DNA from: DAOMFM01 sp035429825
GTDB taxonomy: Bacteria; Acidobacteriota; Blastocatellia; UBA7656; JADIYM01
DNA length: 50,407 nucleotides
Reading direction: 5' to 3'
Assembly: GCA_044224215.1 (NCBI GenBank)
Contig: JBGAKX010000018.1
Span: 1-50,407, forward strand
Shown here piece after piece: positions 24,894-34,207 of this stretch; the first letter of the stretch is position 1, and each line of letters opens with the position of its first letter. A program made the position numbers and the translations under genes. Below the pieces are notes generated by a model. It saw only the letters and a list, made by a program, of their open reading frames with translations. It did no database searches and was not told the origin of the DNA.

Positions 24894-26210
24894 ATGAGAA
24901 CGCTCTACATCGACTGTTTCTCGGGCGCGAGCGGCGACATGTTTCTCGGCGCGCTCGTCGACCTGGGCGTCGATCCAGCGGTGCTCGCGGACGAGTTGCA
25001 GCGAATCGATCTCGACGGATACCGACTCGAGGTTCGCAGAGTTGACCGTTCGGGGTTGAATGCGGTCAAGGTCGACGTCGTCGTCGGCGACTCTTTCGAG
25101 TCCGTCGGCGGGGCCATCGTTCCTGCCGATCGTCGTGACGATTTGCACGACCACGCGCACGGACACCACGCGCACCACCACGGACACGGGGCGGGCCACG
25201 GGCACGACCAGCACTCGCACGACCACGGGCCCAGTCGAAACCTCGCCGAGATCCTGCAACTCATTGAATCATCGAGACTTTCGGACCGCACAAAGGCTGC
25301 CGCACTCCGTGTGTTCACCCGGCTCGGCGACGCCGAGGCTCGGGCACACGGCACAACACTGGACCAGGTGCACTTTCACGAAGTCGGCGCCGTGGATGCG
25401 ATTGTCGACGTCGTCGGCACGCTCATCGGGTTTGAACTGCTCGGGATCGAGCGATTCGTGTCGTCGACCGTTCGAGTCGGCGGTGGCGAGACCACGTTCT
25501 CGCACGGAACGTACCCTGTGCCGACACCCGCCACCGCGGAACTGCTGCGCGGCGTGCCGATTGCGGCGGGACCCGTCGACGTCGAATTGCTCACGCCGAC
25601 CGGCGCCGCGCTCCTGTCGAGCGTCGTCGAGTCCTACGGGCCGATGGCCGACTTCCGCATCGACCGTGTCGGGTACGGCGCCGGGACGCGCGACTTTCCG
25701 GGCCGGCCGAACGTCCTGCGCTTGTATGTCGGATCGACCGGGGAGACGTCGGCCGGAGGCGACACGGTTGCCGTAATTGAAGCAGACATTGACGATGCTT
25801 CGCCAGAGGTCATGGGCTACTTTCTCGAGCGAGCGCTCGCCGACGGCGCGCTCGACGCGTACTTCACGCCCGTGCAGATGAAGAAGAACCGTCCGGGTGT
25901 CGCCGTCACGGTGCTGGTCGACCCGCGCCGGCTCGACGACATGATCCGGCTCGTCTTTCGTGAGACCTCGACGATCGGTGTACGGCACCGTCTCGTGGAG
26001 CGCCGGACGCTCGATCGCGAGTGCGTGACGGTTGAAACCGACCACGGGCCGATCCGCATCAAGGTGTCGCGGCTCGACGGGGAAATTGTCAGCGCAGCGC
26101 CCGAATACGAGGACTGCAGGGAAGCGGCGCGTCGAACCAGAGTGCCGCTCCGGCAGGTGTACGACACGGCAGCGGCTGCCTACAGGGGAGAACTCCATGG
26201 CAAACAATAG
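24894..26210 (+). CDS. larC: Nickel-pincer cofactor biosynthesis protein LarC
   Basis: LarC is the CTP-dependent nickel insertase that completes the nickel-pincer nucleotide of lactate racemase and related LarA enzymes. 438 aa. The N-terminal domain opens with YIDCFSGASGDM; a His-rich segment (about 85-111, 14 His in 28 residues) is likely to bind or buffer Ni; then HFHEVGAVDAIVDVVG, PTGAALLS and the C-terminal LarC2 part with ADIDDASPEVMGYF and KKNRPG. In some lactobacilli LarC is made by a frameshift; here it is a single frame. No larA, larB or larE is in the window. The last 14 bases overlap folE. Confidence 0.92.
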   Translation: MRTLYIDCFSGASGDMFLGALVDLGVDPAVLADELQRIDLDGYRLEVRRVDRSGLNAVKVDVVVGDSFESVGGAIVPADRRDDLHDHAHGHHAHHHGHGAGHGHDQHSHDHGPSRNLAEILQLIESSRLSDRTKAAALRVFTRLGDAEARAHGTTLDQVHFHEVGAVDAIVDVVGTLIGFELLGIERFVSSTVRVGGGETTFSHGTYPVPTPATAELLRGVPIAAGPVDVELLTPTGAALLSSVVESYGPMADFRIDRVGYGAGTRDFPGRPNVLRLYVGSTGETSAGGDTVAVIEADIDDASPEVMGYFLERALADGALDAYFTPVQMKKNRPGVAVTVLVDPRRLDDMIRLVFRETSTIGVRHRLVERRTLDRECVTVETDHGPIRIKVSRLDGEIVSAAPEYEDCREAARRTRVPLRQVYDTAAAAYRGELHGKQ

Positions 26211-26772
26211 CTTCAGTCTCGAAAAGATCGAGGCGGGAGTACGACTCATCCTCGAAGGCATCGGCGAAGACCCCGCACGTCCGGGGATCGTCGACACGCC
26301 GTCGCGCGTCGCAAAGATGTACGAGGAGATCTGCGAGGGGCTTCACATGGATCCGCGCGAGTTCCTCAAGGTCGTCCCGAACGAGACGCACGACGAGATG
26401 GTGATCGTGAAGGACATTGCGCTGTACTCCGTGTGCGAACATCACATGGTCCCGTTTCATGGAAAGGCGCACATCGCCTACATCCCCGAAGACGGTCGAA
26501 TCGTCGGGCTCTCCAAGCTCGCGCGCGTGGTGGAGATCTTTGCGCGTCGCCTGCAGATCCAGGAGCGCCTCACGACGCAGGTCGCGGACGTCATCGACAG
26601 CGAGTTGCAGCCGAAGGGCGTGATGGTCGTCATCGAGGCCGAGCACCTCTGCATGTCGATGCGCGGAATCAAGAAGCCGGGCGCGATAACGGTCACTTCG
26701 GCGGTTCGCGGCAATTTCCGCCGCGACCCCCGCACGCGCGCTGAGGCGATGGCGCTGATCGACAAGCTCTAG
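26197..26772 (+). CDS. folE: GTP cyclohydrolase I
   Basis: Converts GTP to 7,8-dihydroneopterin triphosphate, the first step to folate and, in some bacteria, queuosine. 191 aa from the ATG at 26197 (AGGGGAG 6 bases upstream); the open frame continues upstream only as an antiphase shadow of larC. Type IA zinc ligands are present: C80 and H83 in VCEHHMVPFHG and C152 in HLCMSMRG. Family blocks such as VGLSKLARVVEIFARRLQ and QERLT are complete. It overlaps larC by 14 bases, so translation is probably coupled. metG starts 30 bases downstream. Confidence 0.96.
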   Translation: MANNSFSLEKIEAGVRLILEGIGEDPARPGIVDTPSRVAKMYEEICEGLHMDPREFLKVVPNETHDEMVIVKDIALYSVCEHHMVPFHGKAHIAYIPEDGRIVGLSKLARVVEIFARRLQIQERLTTQVADVIDSELQPKGVMVVIEAEHLCMSMRGIKKPGAITVTSAVRGNFRRDPRTRAEAMALIDKL

Positions 26773-26802
26773 ACCATCGGGTGAACAGGTAAACCAGCAG
26801 AC

Positions 26803-28761
26803 ATGTCCCAGACCTTCTACATCACGACGCCGATCTACTACGTGAATGCCGAGCCGCACCTCGGCCACCTGTACGCGACGATGTTCGCCGACACCGTGCG
26901 CCGGTTTCAGCGCCAGCGCGGATGCGAAACGTACTTTCTGACGGGGACGGACGAGCACAGCCAGAAGATCGAGCGCGCCGCCGATGCCGCCGGAATGCCC
27001 GTGGCGGCGTTCGTCGACGACCTGGCCGGACGATTCCGCAAGAGCTTTGATCACTGGGGGTTGGAGTACGACCAGTTCATCCGTACGACGTTTGACTATC
27101 ACAAGAAGGGCGCTCAGGCGCTGTGGCGGAAGTGCAACGAGGCCGGCGACATTTACAAGGGCGAATACGCCGGCTGGTACTGCCATAAGGACAACGCGTT
27201 CGTGGATGGACCGGCGGACGCATCGACGCCTCCTGCGTGCCCGGAATGCGGCCGCGTCGCCGAATGGCTCGCGGAGGAGTCCTACTTCTTTCGGCTCTCC
27301 ACGTTCAAGGACAGGCTGCTCGCGTATTACGCCGCGAATCCGAACTTCATTCAGCCTGAGTCCCGTCGCAACGAGATCGTCAGTTTTGTCGAAGGTGGCC
27401 TGAAGGACCTTTCGATCAGCCGTGTGACGACGTCGTGGGGCGTTCCCGTGCCCGACGACGAGCGGCACGTGATGTACGTCTGGTTCGACGCGCTGTCGAA
27501 CTACATCACGGCCCTCGGATACGGCGACGACAAGTCCGATCTGTGGCGTTTCTGGCCGGCGGTGCACCTGATCGGCAAGGACATCGTGCGGTTCCACACC
27601 GTGTACTGGCCTGCCTTATTGATGTCCGCGGGTGTCGAACTGCCGCGCGAAGTGCTCGTTCACGGCATGTGGCTGTCCGGCGGTCGCCGGATGTCCAAGA
27701 CCGAAGGGAATGGCGTGGACATCGGTCTGCTCGATCGCCACTTCAGCCACGACGCCGTCCGGTTCTTCTGCATGAGCGAAATGGCGTTCGGGCAGGACGG
27801 CGACTTCACCTACGAGGCGCTGATAAACCGCGCAAACGCTGATCTTGCGAACGGTCTCGGCAACCTGTCGAGCCGTACGCTCACGATGCTCGGCAGGTAT
27901 TTCGACGGTCGCGTACCGGACGCCGTGTCAGACGACGCGGTGCGCACCGCCGTTCTCGCGGCCGTTGCAGAGTCGGTGCGCGCGTTCGCCGTGTACGACT
28001 TCAGGCGCGGAATCGACGCCGTCCGTGGCGCGATCGGCATCGTCGACAAATTCCTGAGCGACCGCAAGCCGTGGGCGGTGGCAAAGGACGAGTCGCGCCG
28101 CGCCGAGCTCGCGTCGATCCTCGTCACCGCGATCGAGGCGCTGCGACTGTTCACGATTGCGCTTGCCAGCGTCCTTCCGGACTCGGCGCCGGTCCTGTGG
28201 CGGCAGATGGCGCTCGCGGGAGATCCGGCGCTGATCGATCCCTCGAGTGCGACGTGGGGCGCCTTTGAGCCCGGACACGCAATCGGCGACGTGACCCCTG
28301 TCTTTCCCAAGCTGAACAAGGAGCAGATCATGAGCGACATCACCAACGAGACCACGCCGCCGGCTGCCGCCGAACCTGCGGCCGCACCCGCGGCGGCGAT
28401 CGAGCCTGCACCGCAAGTTGCCGAGCCCGAGTACATTGCGATCGAAGACTTTGCAAAGATTGAGCTCAAGGCAGGCGAGATCATCGAGGCCTCCCGAATC
28501 GAGGGGGCCGACAAGCTGTTGAAGCTGAAGGTCGACGTCGGGGAGCCCGAAGCCCGGCAGATTCTTGCCGGAATCGCGCTCCACTACACGCCCGAACAGC
28601 TTGTCGGGCGGAAGATCGTCATCGTGGCGAATCTGAAACCGCGCAAGATGCGCGGACTGGAGTCGCAGGGAATGCTGCTCGCGGCATCGCTTGGCGACGA
28701 AGGCCGTCCCGTCATCGCGACCTTTGACGAAGAGGTCCCGAACGGCGCCCGGCTCAAGTAA
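26803..28761 (+). CDS. metG: Methionyl-tRNA synthetase with fused C-terminal tRNA-binding domain
   Basis: Class I synthetase for tRNA-Met. 652 aa. HIGH motif HLGH (19-22), KMSKS-like RMSKT (296-300), and WFDALSNYITALG of the methionine pocket. The zinc-knuckle insert has one CPEC pair, with YCHKD on the other side, a CxxD form. The anticodon-binding helical domain runs to about 500. An Ala/Pro-rich linker then leads to an OB-fold EMAP/Trbp111-type tRNA-binding domain (about 545-652: IELKAGEIIEASRIEGADKL, QILAGIALHYTPEQL, NLKPRKMRGLESQGMLLA). The domain is fused rather than encoded separately, as in E. coli. Neighbours folE and tatD are on the same strand. Confidence 0.96.
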   Translation: MSQTFYITTPIYYVNAEPHLGHLYATMFADTVRRFQRQRGCETYFLTGTDEHSQKIERAADAAGMPVAAFVDDLAGRFRKSFDHWGLEYDQFIRTTFDYHKKGAQALWRKCNEAGDIYKGEYAGWYCHKDNAFVDGPADASTPPACPECGRVAEWLAEESYFFRLSTFKDRLLAYYAANPNFIQPESRRNEIVSFVEGGLKDLSISRVTTSWGVPVPDDERHVMYVWFDALSNYITALGYGDDKSDLWRFWPAVHLIGKDIVRFHTVYWPALLMSAGVELPREVLVHGMWLSGGRRMSKTEGNGVDIGLLDRHFSHDAVRFFCMSEMAFGQDGDFTYEALINRANADLANGLGNLSSRTLTMLGRYFDGRVPDAVSDDAVRTAVLAAVAESVRAFAVYDFRRGIDAVRGAIGIVDKFLSDRKPWAVAKDESRRAELASILVTAIEALRLFTIALASVLPDSAPVLWRQMALAGDPALIDPSSATWGAFEPGHAIGDVTPVFPKLNKEQIMSDITNETTPPAAAEPAAAPAAAIEPAPQVAEPEYIAIEDFAKIELKAGEIIEASRIEGADKLLKLKVDVGEPEARQILAGIALHYTPEQLVGRKIVIVANLKPRKMRGLESQGMLLAASLGDEGRPVIATFDEEVPNGARLK

Positions 28762-28773
28762 GGGGGCGTGCTC

Positions 28774-29580
28774 GTGAACGACGCTGACCAGGGTCTCGTG
28801 TTCGTCGATTCGCACGCGCACATCGAGGGACCAAAGTTTGCGGCCGATCGCGACGAAGCGATCAAGCGCGCGCACGACGCCGGCGTTGCCCGGATGCTGA
28901 CCGTCGGACAGGTCGGAAAGGACTGGCAGTCGATGGAGGCGTCCCTGCGTCTCGCGGTGCGCTATCCGTCGATCGTCACGTCGGTTGGCATGCATCCTCA
29001 TGACGCGCAGCACTTTACGGACGCGGTGGGTAACCGCATGCAACTGCTCGCGCGGCACGCGCGCGTGGTCGCGTGGGGCGAGTGCGGTCTGGATTTCTAC
29101 TACGACAACTCGCCGCGCGACGTGCAGCGAAGCGCCTTCCGCGAACAGATTCGCCTCGCGCGCGAAATCGACCTTCCGGTCATCGTGCATTCGCGCGACG
29201 CGGCCGATGAAACGCTCGAGATACTCGAGGCCGAGACCGACGGGAGCGCGGACGCCGGCGTGTTTCACTGCTTCAGCTATGACGCGCACGTCGCCGAGGC
29301 TGCCGTGGGGCTCGGGTTCCTTGTCAGCTTCTCCGGCATCGTCACGTTTCCAACCGCCGGCGCGCTGCGCGAGGCCGCAAGGTCGGTGCCGCTCGATCGC
29401 GTGCTGATCGAGACCGACAGCCCGTTTCTTGCTCCCGTGCCGCATCGCGGCAAAAGGAACGAGCCCGCATATGTCGTCCACGTCGCCGAAACCCTCGCCA
29501 GGTTACGGAATATTTCCGTCGCCGAGGTTGCAGCCGCCACAACGGCGAACTTTGATCGCCTCTTCCGATTGAGGCACTGA
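28774..29580 (+). CDS. tatD: TatD-family metal-dependent hydrolase (DNase)
   Basis: Amidohydrolase-fold nuclease of the TatD/YcfH family. 268 aa from GTG 28774, 7 bases after AGGGGG; GTG 28768 is an alternative. Metal ligands: H14 and H16 in VDSHAHIEG, Glu in AWGECGLDFYYD, His in VIVHSRDA and in FHCFSYDA, and Asp in IETDSPFLAP. It lies 12 bases after metG; metG-tatD adjacency is common in bacteria, which supports the assignment. Confidence 0.93.
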   Translation: MNDADQGLVFVDSHAHIEGPKFAADRDEAIKRAHDAGVARMLTVGQVGKDWQSMEASLRLAVRYPSIVTSVGMHPHDAQHFTDAVGNRMQLLARHARVVAWGECGLDFYYDNSPRDVQRSAFREQIRLAREIDLPVIVHSRDAADETLEILEAETDGSADAGVFHCFSYDAHVAEAAVGLGFLVSFSGIVTFPTAGALREAARSVPLDRVLIETDSPFLAPVPHRGKRNEPAYVVHVAETLARLRNISVAEVAAATTANFDRLFRLRH

Positions 29581-29670
29581 CCGCGACTCCACGCGGCGCG
29601 AAAATCGCCGCTAATCGAACGATTGCTTGCACTTCGGCGAGTTTCAGATTCCGTTCTTTCGGTTTCGTTG

Positions 29671-29679
29671 TGCTAGAAT
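29671..29679 (+). promoter_or_regulatory. Extended -10 promoter upstream of the polyprenyl synthase gene
   Basis: TGCTAGAAT on the plus strand, identical over nine bases to the box at 6333. A small perfect hairpin (GCTGTT/AACAGC, 29688-29701) lies just downstream. No strong -35. Confidence 0.5.
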
Positions 29680-29812
29680 CCACCGCGGCTGTTGAAACAG
29701 CGTTGCGGGGATTTGGATGTACGACGGTCTCCGTTGCGCGTGGTTCGGGCGGATCCGGGGTCGTGGGACCATCGCCCGAGGCTTGCGGAACCCGTCCCAT
29801 CACACGTGGTCA

Positions 29813-30850
29813 ATGCAAACGACGCTTAGGTCCAGCACGAATTCGAGCGACACGCACAGGCCCTTGTCCGCGCCTGAAGTCTACTCGCTGATCCGGGACG
29901 AGCTCGTGCTCGTCGAGAAGGATCTCGCGACGCTGCTCGCGTCGGACCTCGGCATCATCGCCGCGATCGGTCGGTACCTGTGGGAAGGTGGCGGCAAGCG
30001 AATTCGCCCGGCGCTGTTGCTACTCGCCGCGCGACTGTGTGCCGGCCCGGACTGCAAGCTTTCTCCCGGAACGATCCGGATGGCTGCCGTCATGGAGATG
30101 CTCCACGCGGCGACGCTCGTCCACGACGACATCATCGACGACGCCAAGGTGCGTCGCGGCCGTCCCGCCGTCAATGTCACCTGGGGCAACGAGATCAGCG
30201 TCCTGATGGGCGACTGGCTCTACATGAAGGCGTTCGAGGTCACGCTCGGCCAGCGCAGCTTCGACATCCTCGACCTTCTGACCGACATGACGCGCAGCAT
30301 GACCGAGGGCGAGCTGATTCAGCTGGACGTGCTGGGATCGATCGACATCACCGAAGAGCAGCACCTCGAGATCGTCCGCCGGAAGACGGCATACATGTTT
30401 CGTTCGTGCGCGGAGATCGGCTCCATCTGTGGCGGCGCCAACGCAGAGCAGCGGGCCGCCCTCGCGTCGTACGGGCTCAATGCGGGCATCGCGTTCCAGT
30501 TGATCGACGACGTGCTCGACTTCGTGTCCACCGAGGACAAGCTCGGCAAGCCCGTCGCGAACGACCTTCGCGAGGGCAAGCTGACGCTTCCGCTCATCTA
30601 CCTGATGGAGCTTGGCCACGACGGCCATCGGGGGACGGTCGAGACGGTGGTCACCGAAGGCGAGTTCAGGTCGGTCACACGCGAAGACATCCTGAACCTT
30701 GTCGTCGACAACGGCACGCTCGACCGGTCACGTGCCGAGGCCAGGCGATATGCCGACATCGCGACCGCGTCGCTGTGCGTCTTTCCGGATTCGGAATTCA
30801 GGCAAGCCCTCCTGTCGATCCCCAAATTCATCGTCGAACGAGATATGTAG
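29813..30850 (+). CDS. Polyprenyl diphosphate synthase (octaprenyl/heptaprenyl type)
   Basis: Elongates isoprenoid diphosphates for the side chain of ubiquinone or menaquinone. 345 aa from the ATG at 29813. ATG 29717 is an alternative with a better GGGG ribosome site, but would add 32 residues of atypical composition. The aspartate-rich motifs are HDDIIDD (first, DDIID at 105-109) and QLIDDVLDF (second, DDVLD at 232-236); GGGKRIRPALLLL and KLTLPLIYL are also family blocks. Chain length cannot be read safely. It heads a probable operon with the zinc-ribbon/FGE, PEGA, mgtE and alcohol dehydrogenase genes. Confidence 0.92.
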   Translation: MQTTLRSSTNSSDTHRPLSAPEVYSLIRDELVLVEKDLATLLASDLGIIAAIGRYLWEGGGKRIRPALLLLAARLCAGPDCKLSPGTIRMAAVMEMLHAATLVHDDIIDDAKVRRGRPAVNVTWGNEISVLMGDWLYMKAFEVTLGQRSFDILDLLTDMTRSMTEGELIQLDVLGSIDITEEQHLEIVRRKTAYMFRSCAEIGSICGGANAEQRAALASYGLNAGIAFQLIDDVLDFVSTEDKLGKPVANDLREGKLTLPLIYLMELGHDGHRGTVETVVTEGEFRSVTREDILNLVVDNGTLDRSRAEARRYADIATASLCVFPDSEFRQALLSIPKFIVERDM

Positions 30851-30855
30851 TCGTG

Positions 30856-32991
30856 ATGTACTGTCGGCTCTGCGACATCGAGTACCCGAAGTCCTTGCGC
30901 TTCTGTAAGTGGTGCGGCGGTGGACTCGTATCCCGAGAGACGATCGCGGTACAGCACTGTCCGTCGTGCGGATCCAAGACCGAGCGCGAGTGGATCTTCT
31001 GCAACGAATGCGGTGTCGATCTGGCGACGCTCGGTGCGCAGCCGCGCGACATTGCCTGCCCGTCGTGCAGCGCGACCGTCCGCAAGGGATGGATGTTCTG
31101 CCGGCAGTGCGGAGAGCAGATCGCGACCGAGCGTGCGGCGAAGCGGTGTGAATCGTGCAATGCCGGCACGCGACCGTCGTGGACCTTCTGCAAGCAGTGC
31201 GGCGCCAGCCTGAAGACTGTCGATCCGCTCGCGCAGCAACCGACTGATTTCAGTACCGTTGCCGGCATTCCGGCGCTGCCGCTCGAGGAGATCGAACCGT
31301 TCTCGGATCTGAAATCGGGCGAATTGCCGCCGCTCGAGAACGTCATCCGCCACGAGTCGCGTCGGAACCAGTCGGGTCCTCAGCCCGTGGCGCAGGTCGA
31401 GACCGACCCGCACCAGGGTACGCACCCGTTCACGACGAGCCGGCGAACCGGGCACCTCAATACGGACTCGCTGGAGCAGGAGTTCAAGAACCACACGGCG
31501 AGTGTCGCGCCGCAGCCACCGGCGTCGCACGGAAGGCTCGAAGTGTCCGAGTTCCTGCACGAACCTCCGCCGCAGCCAGTGGGAGATGTCACGACTGCGA
31601 TGGCTTCGCCCGTTCCGGTGCCGCAGGAGCCCGTGAGCGAACCGGTGGCGCCACCGCAGGTCGTCACGCAACCGGCATTCGCCCCTCCACAGGTTGCGGT
31701 GCCGCCTCCCGTTCCGGCAGCGGTCCATCCAGGTCCGGACGTCATGAGCTCGACGCAGGTGATGTCGTCGCCCGCCATGTCGGTACCTGGATTCCAGGAG
31801 GCTCCGGTTGTCGCGCCTCCGCCGCCAGCGCCTCCGATGTCGGATCCATCGACCGGATCCGTCGCGGCGGGGGCTCCGATGTTCATTCCGCCGGTCGAGC
31901 CGCCGGTGATGCCGGCGCCGCCAGCACCGCCGCCCGTTGCGCCTGTGGCGTATCCCGAAACCGGTACGCTGTATGCCTCGCAGCCGCTTCCGCCGACGCA
32001 GGAACCCGCGTACACGCCTCAGCCGGACGTTGTGTACAACACACCGGCTCAACCACTGCTCAGTGATTCCACCGCGTGTCGACACTGCGCCGCAGTTTCC
32101 GAGTCCGACGGCACAGCCGCCGTCGGGCCAGTCGGCCAAACTGATCGTCGCGGCGCTCGTGGCGGTCGGACTGCTTGCGCTTATCGCGATTGTTGCTGTC
32201 GCGATGTGGTGGCGGTCGCGCCCGGCTGTGCCGAGCGCCGGTTGACGGCACCCGTGAGGGCACCCACGACACAAACCGGGCCGACGGAGACGCCGGCGAA
32301 CCCATCGACTCCGGTTCCGCCGGCCGGGATGGTGTTCGTCCCCGGCGGCACGTTCGACCTGGGCACGAACGACGCATCGGCGGACGCGTACTCAAAGCCG
32401 GCGCACGCTGTCTCGGTGAAGCCGTACTTCATGGACGTCAACGAAGTCACCAACGAGCAGTACAAGGCGTTCGTGGATGCGACGGGGCACGCCGTTCCGC
32501 CGAAGGGATGGGACGGAGGCACGCCGAAGCCGGGTACCGAGAAGATGCCGGTCGTCTACGTGACATGGAAGGATGCCAGCGATTACGCGGCATGGGCCGG
32601 CAAGCGACTCCCGACAGAGACCGAGTGGGAGTTTGCCGCGCGGGGGACCGACGGCCGGGCGTACCCGTGGGGCTCGACGTGGGACCCGGCGAAGGCGAAC
32701 GTCGGCAAGGACTCGACGACCGGAAAGGTGATGCCCGTCGGCAGTTTCGCGTCGTCGCAGAGTCCGTTCGGGATCAACGATCTCGTCGGGAACGTCTGGG
32801 AGTGGACGGCCAACGGATTCTCGATCTATCCGGGCGGTGATCAGAGCCTTACGCCGTACGCCAACACCAAGGTCATTCGCGGGGGCGCGTTCGATAACGA
32901 CGGAAAGAACACGGCGATGTACCGCGGATTCTTCAGCGCGGACAGTGCGCTCCCCAAAGTCGGATTCCGCTGCGCAAAGGACGTGCCGTAG
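30856..32991 (+). CDS. Zinc-ribbon - Pro-rich - FGE/SUMF1-domain protein, middle segment apparently frameshifted twice
   Basis: The written frame is open for 711 residues. Four tandem CxxC...CxxC ribbons occupy residues 1-116 (Cys at 3/6/17/20, 35/38/49/52, 68/71/82/85, 98/101/112/115). About 280 Pro/Val-rich residues follow. The end (from 32329) is a formylglycine-generating-enzyme-like domain (MVFVPGGTFDLG, DVNEVTNEQYKAFV, GNVWEWTANGF, GFRCAKD). It lacks the FGE catalytic Cys pair, so it is a PvdO/EgtB-type relative. Between about 32065 and 32245 the written frame gives Cys/Arg-rich nonsense, whereas the +1 frame gives a Pro-rich linker and a clear membrane helix (32141-32212, LIVAALVAVGLLALIAIVA). 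The ancestral protein was thus probably cytoplasmic ribbons - TM - periplasmic FGE domain. It starts 5 bases after the synthase stop. Confidence 0.8.
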   Translation: MYCRLCDIEYPKSLRFCKWCGGGLVSRETIAVQHCPSCGSKTEREWIFCNECGVDLATLGAQPRDIACPSCSATVRKGWMFCRQCGEQIATERAAKRCESCNAGTRPSWTFCKQCGASLKTVDPLAQQPTDFSTVAGIPALPLEEIEPFSDLKSGELPPLENVIRHESRRNQSGPQPVAQVETDPHQGTHPFTTSRRTGHLNTDSLEQEFKNHTASVAPQPPASHGRLEVSEFLHEPPPQPVGDVTTAMASPVPVPQEPVSEPVAPPQVVTQPAFAPPQVAVPPPVPAAVHPGPDVMSSTQVMSSPAMSVPGFQEAPVVAPPPPAPPMSDPSTGSVAAGAPMFIPPVEPPVMPAPPAPPPVAPVAYPETGTLYASQPLPPTQEPAYTPQPDVVYNTPAQPLLSDSTACRHCAAVSESDGTAAVGPVGQTDRRGARGGRTACAYRDCCCRDVVAVAPGCAERRLTAPVRAPTTQTGPTETPANPSTPVPPAGMVFVPGGTFDLGTNDASADAYSKPAHAVSVKPYFMDVNEVTNEQYKAFVDATGHAVPPKGWDGGTPKPGTEKMPVVYVTWKDASDYAAWAGKRLPTETEWEFAARGTDGRAYPWGSTWDPAKANVGKDSTTGKVMPVGSFASSQSPFGINDLVGNVWEWTANGFSIYPGGDQSLTPYANTKVIRGGAFDNDGKNTAMYRGFFSADSALPKVGFRCAKDVP

Positions 32992-32995
32992 GCGC

Positions 32996-34174
32996 GTGAA
33001 CGTCAGCCCGATGATCAAGACGACGCTCTCCAGAATTGCGGCAGCCGCAGCGCTCGCGAGCCTCCTCGCGTGTCCCCTCGTGACGAGCGGCCAGGACAGT
33101 TCGGGTCGCCCGACGTCCCCGCAGGACCCGACAGGGCGGCCAAAGATCCGCAAGACAGGGAAGCCCAAGAAGGTGATCAGCGCGAGACCCACGACGGATG
33201 TCGACAAGGCGCCGTCGTCGTCCGTGATCATCCGTTCGTACCCTCCGGGCGCAGAGGTCTACGTTGACGGCGTCGCCGTGGGAACCACCGCAGACGACGG
33301 CGAGCTCGAGCTGAGCGAGGTCCGACTCGGCACGCACAAGATCGTTCTCAAGAAGGACGGATATCGCGAATGGTCGCAGGTCGTGACGCTGCGCTCGACG
33401 ACGGACAAGGAAGAGATCGAGCCGCTGCTTCAGAGCGAGTCCGCAACGGGTCTTCGCGACAAGTCGAAGATCCAGCCGATCCAGTTTGGCAAGCCGATCA
33501 CGGGGCAGATCACGAGGGACGGCTTTGTGCTTCGCGAGGGCGGCGGATTCTACAACGAGTACATGCTGCAGGTGACAAAGCCCGACGCGTTCGTCGTGTC
33601 GCTCGCGACAAAGGGCATTCCGCCGAAGCTGCGTCTCGTCGACGATTCGAACACTCCGTTCGCTATCGAACATGCGGGCATCGACATCTACCACACCGCG
33701 TTCATTCCGGCGGCGGGCGATTACTTCCTTCAGGTGAGCGGACCGATCGACGAAAGCACGTTTGCCGGAGCGGACTACACGATCGTCGTGCTTCCCGAGA
33801 GCGAGGCGCACGCCGACCGTCCCATCGCGATTGGCGACACAGCCGAAGGGATGCTCGAGCCGACGGACCGGCTGAACGGCCCGGGCGATTATTTCGACGG
33901 ATGGAAGTTCGACGGACAGGCGGGCCTCGTCGTGCACATTCTCGCCAAGACCAACGGCGGATTTCAGCCGTCGCTGACGCTTCTGTTGGACGGCAAGGTC
34001 GTCGCGACGAGCGCTCAGCCGTCCAAGAGCAAGAAGAAGAAGGCAGGCGAGTTGCCCCCGGATCAGGCTGAGATCACGTCGACGCTCGTCGGCGGCACGT
34101 ACACGCTCTACGTGCGCAGCGCCACGGGGCCGAAGCTGGGCGCCTACCAACTCTCGATTACGATGGGCGGCTAG
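32996..34174 (+). CDS. Exported PEGA-domain protein with C-terminal pre-peptidase-like beta domains
   Basis: 392 aa from GTG 32996; ATG 33011 is equally possible, and neither has a good ribosome site. A signal peptide LSRIAAAAALASLLAC may carry a lipobox. Residues of about 75-145 form a PEGA domain (VIIRSYPPGAEVYVDGVAVG ... GTHKIVLKKDGY), a small beta-sandwich found on bacterial surface and kinase-linked proteins. Two beta-rich modules of pre-peptidase C-terminal type follow (about 170-270 and 285-390), with a KSKKKK insertion. It follows the zinc-ribbon/FGE gene by 4 bases, and the pairing suggests both act at the envelope. No enzymatic motif seen. Confidence 0.8.
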   Translation: MNVSPMIKTTLSRIAAAAALASLLACPLVTSGQDSSGRPTSPQDPTGRPKIRKTGKPKKVISARPTTDVDKAPSSSVIIRSYPPGAEVYVDGVAVGTTADDGELELSEVRLGTHKIVLKKDGYREWSQVVTLRSTTDKEEIEPLLQSESATGLRDKSKIQPIQFGKPITGQITRDGFVLREGGGFYNEYMLQVTKPDAFVVSLATKGIPPKLRLVDDSNTPFAIEHAGIDIYHTAFIPAAGDYFLQVSGPIDESTFAGADYTIVVLPESEAHADRPIAIGDTAEGMLEPTDRLNGPGDYFDGWKFDGQAGLVVHILAKTNGGFQPSLTLLLDGKVVATSAQPSKSKKKKAGELPPDQAEITSTLVGGTYTLYVRSATGPKLGAYQLSITMGG

Positions 34175-34207
34175 GAGCGCTGCGCGCCGCCGGCCCTCAG
34201 GTCTGAG

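Noticed and set aside
24894..26210. Programmed frameshift in larC, as in lactobacilli
   Set aside because: Both LarC domains are in a single uninterrupted frame here.
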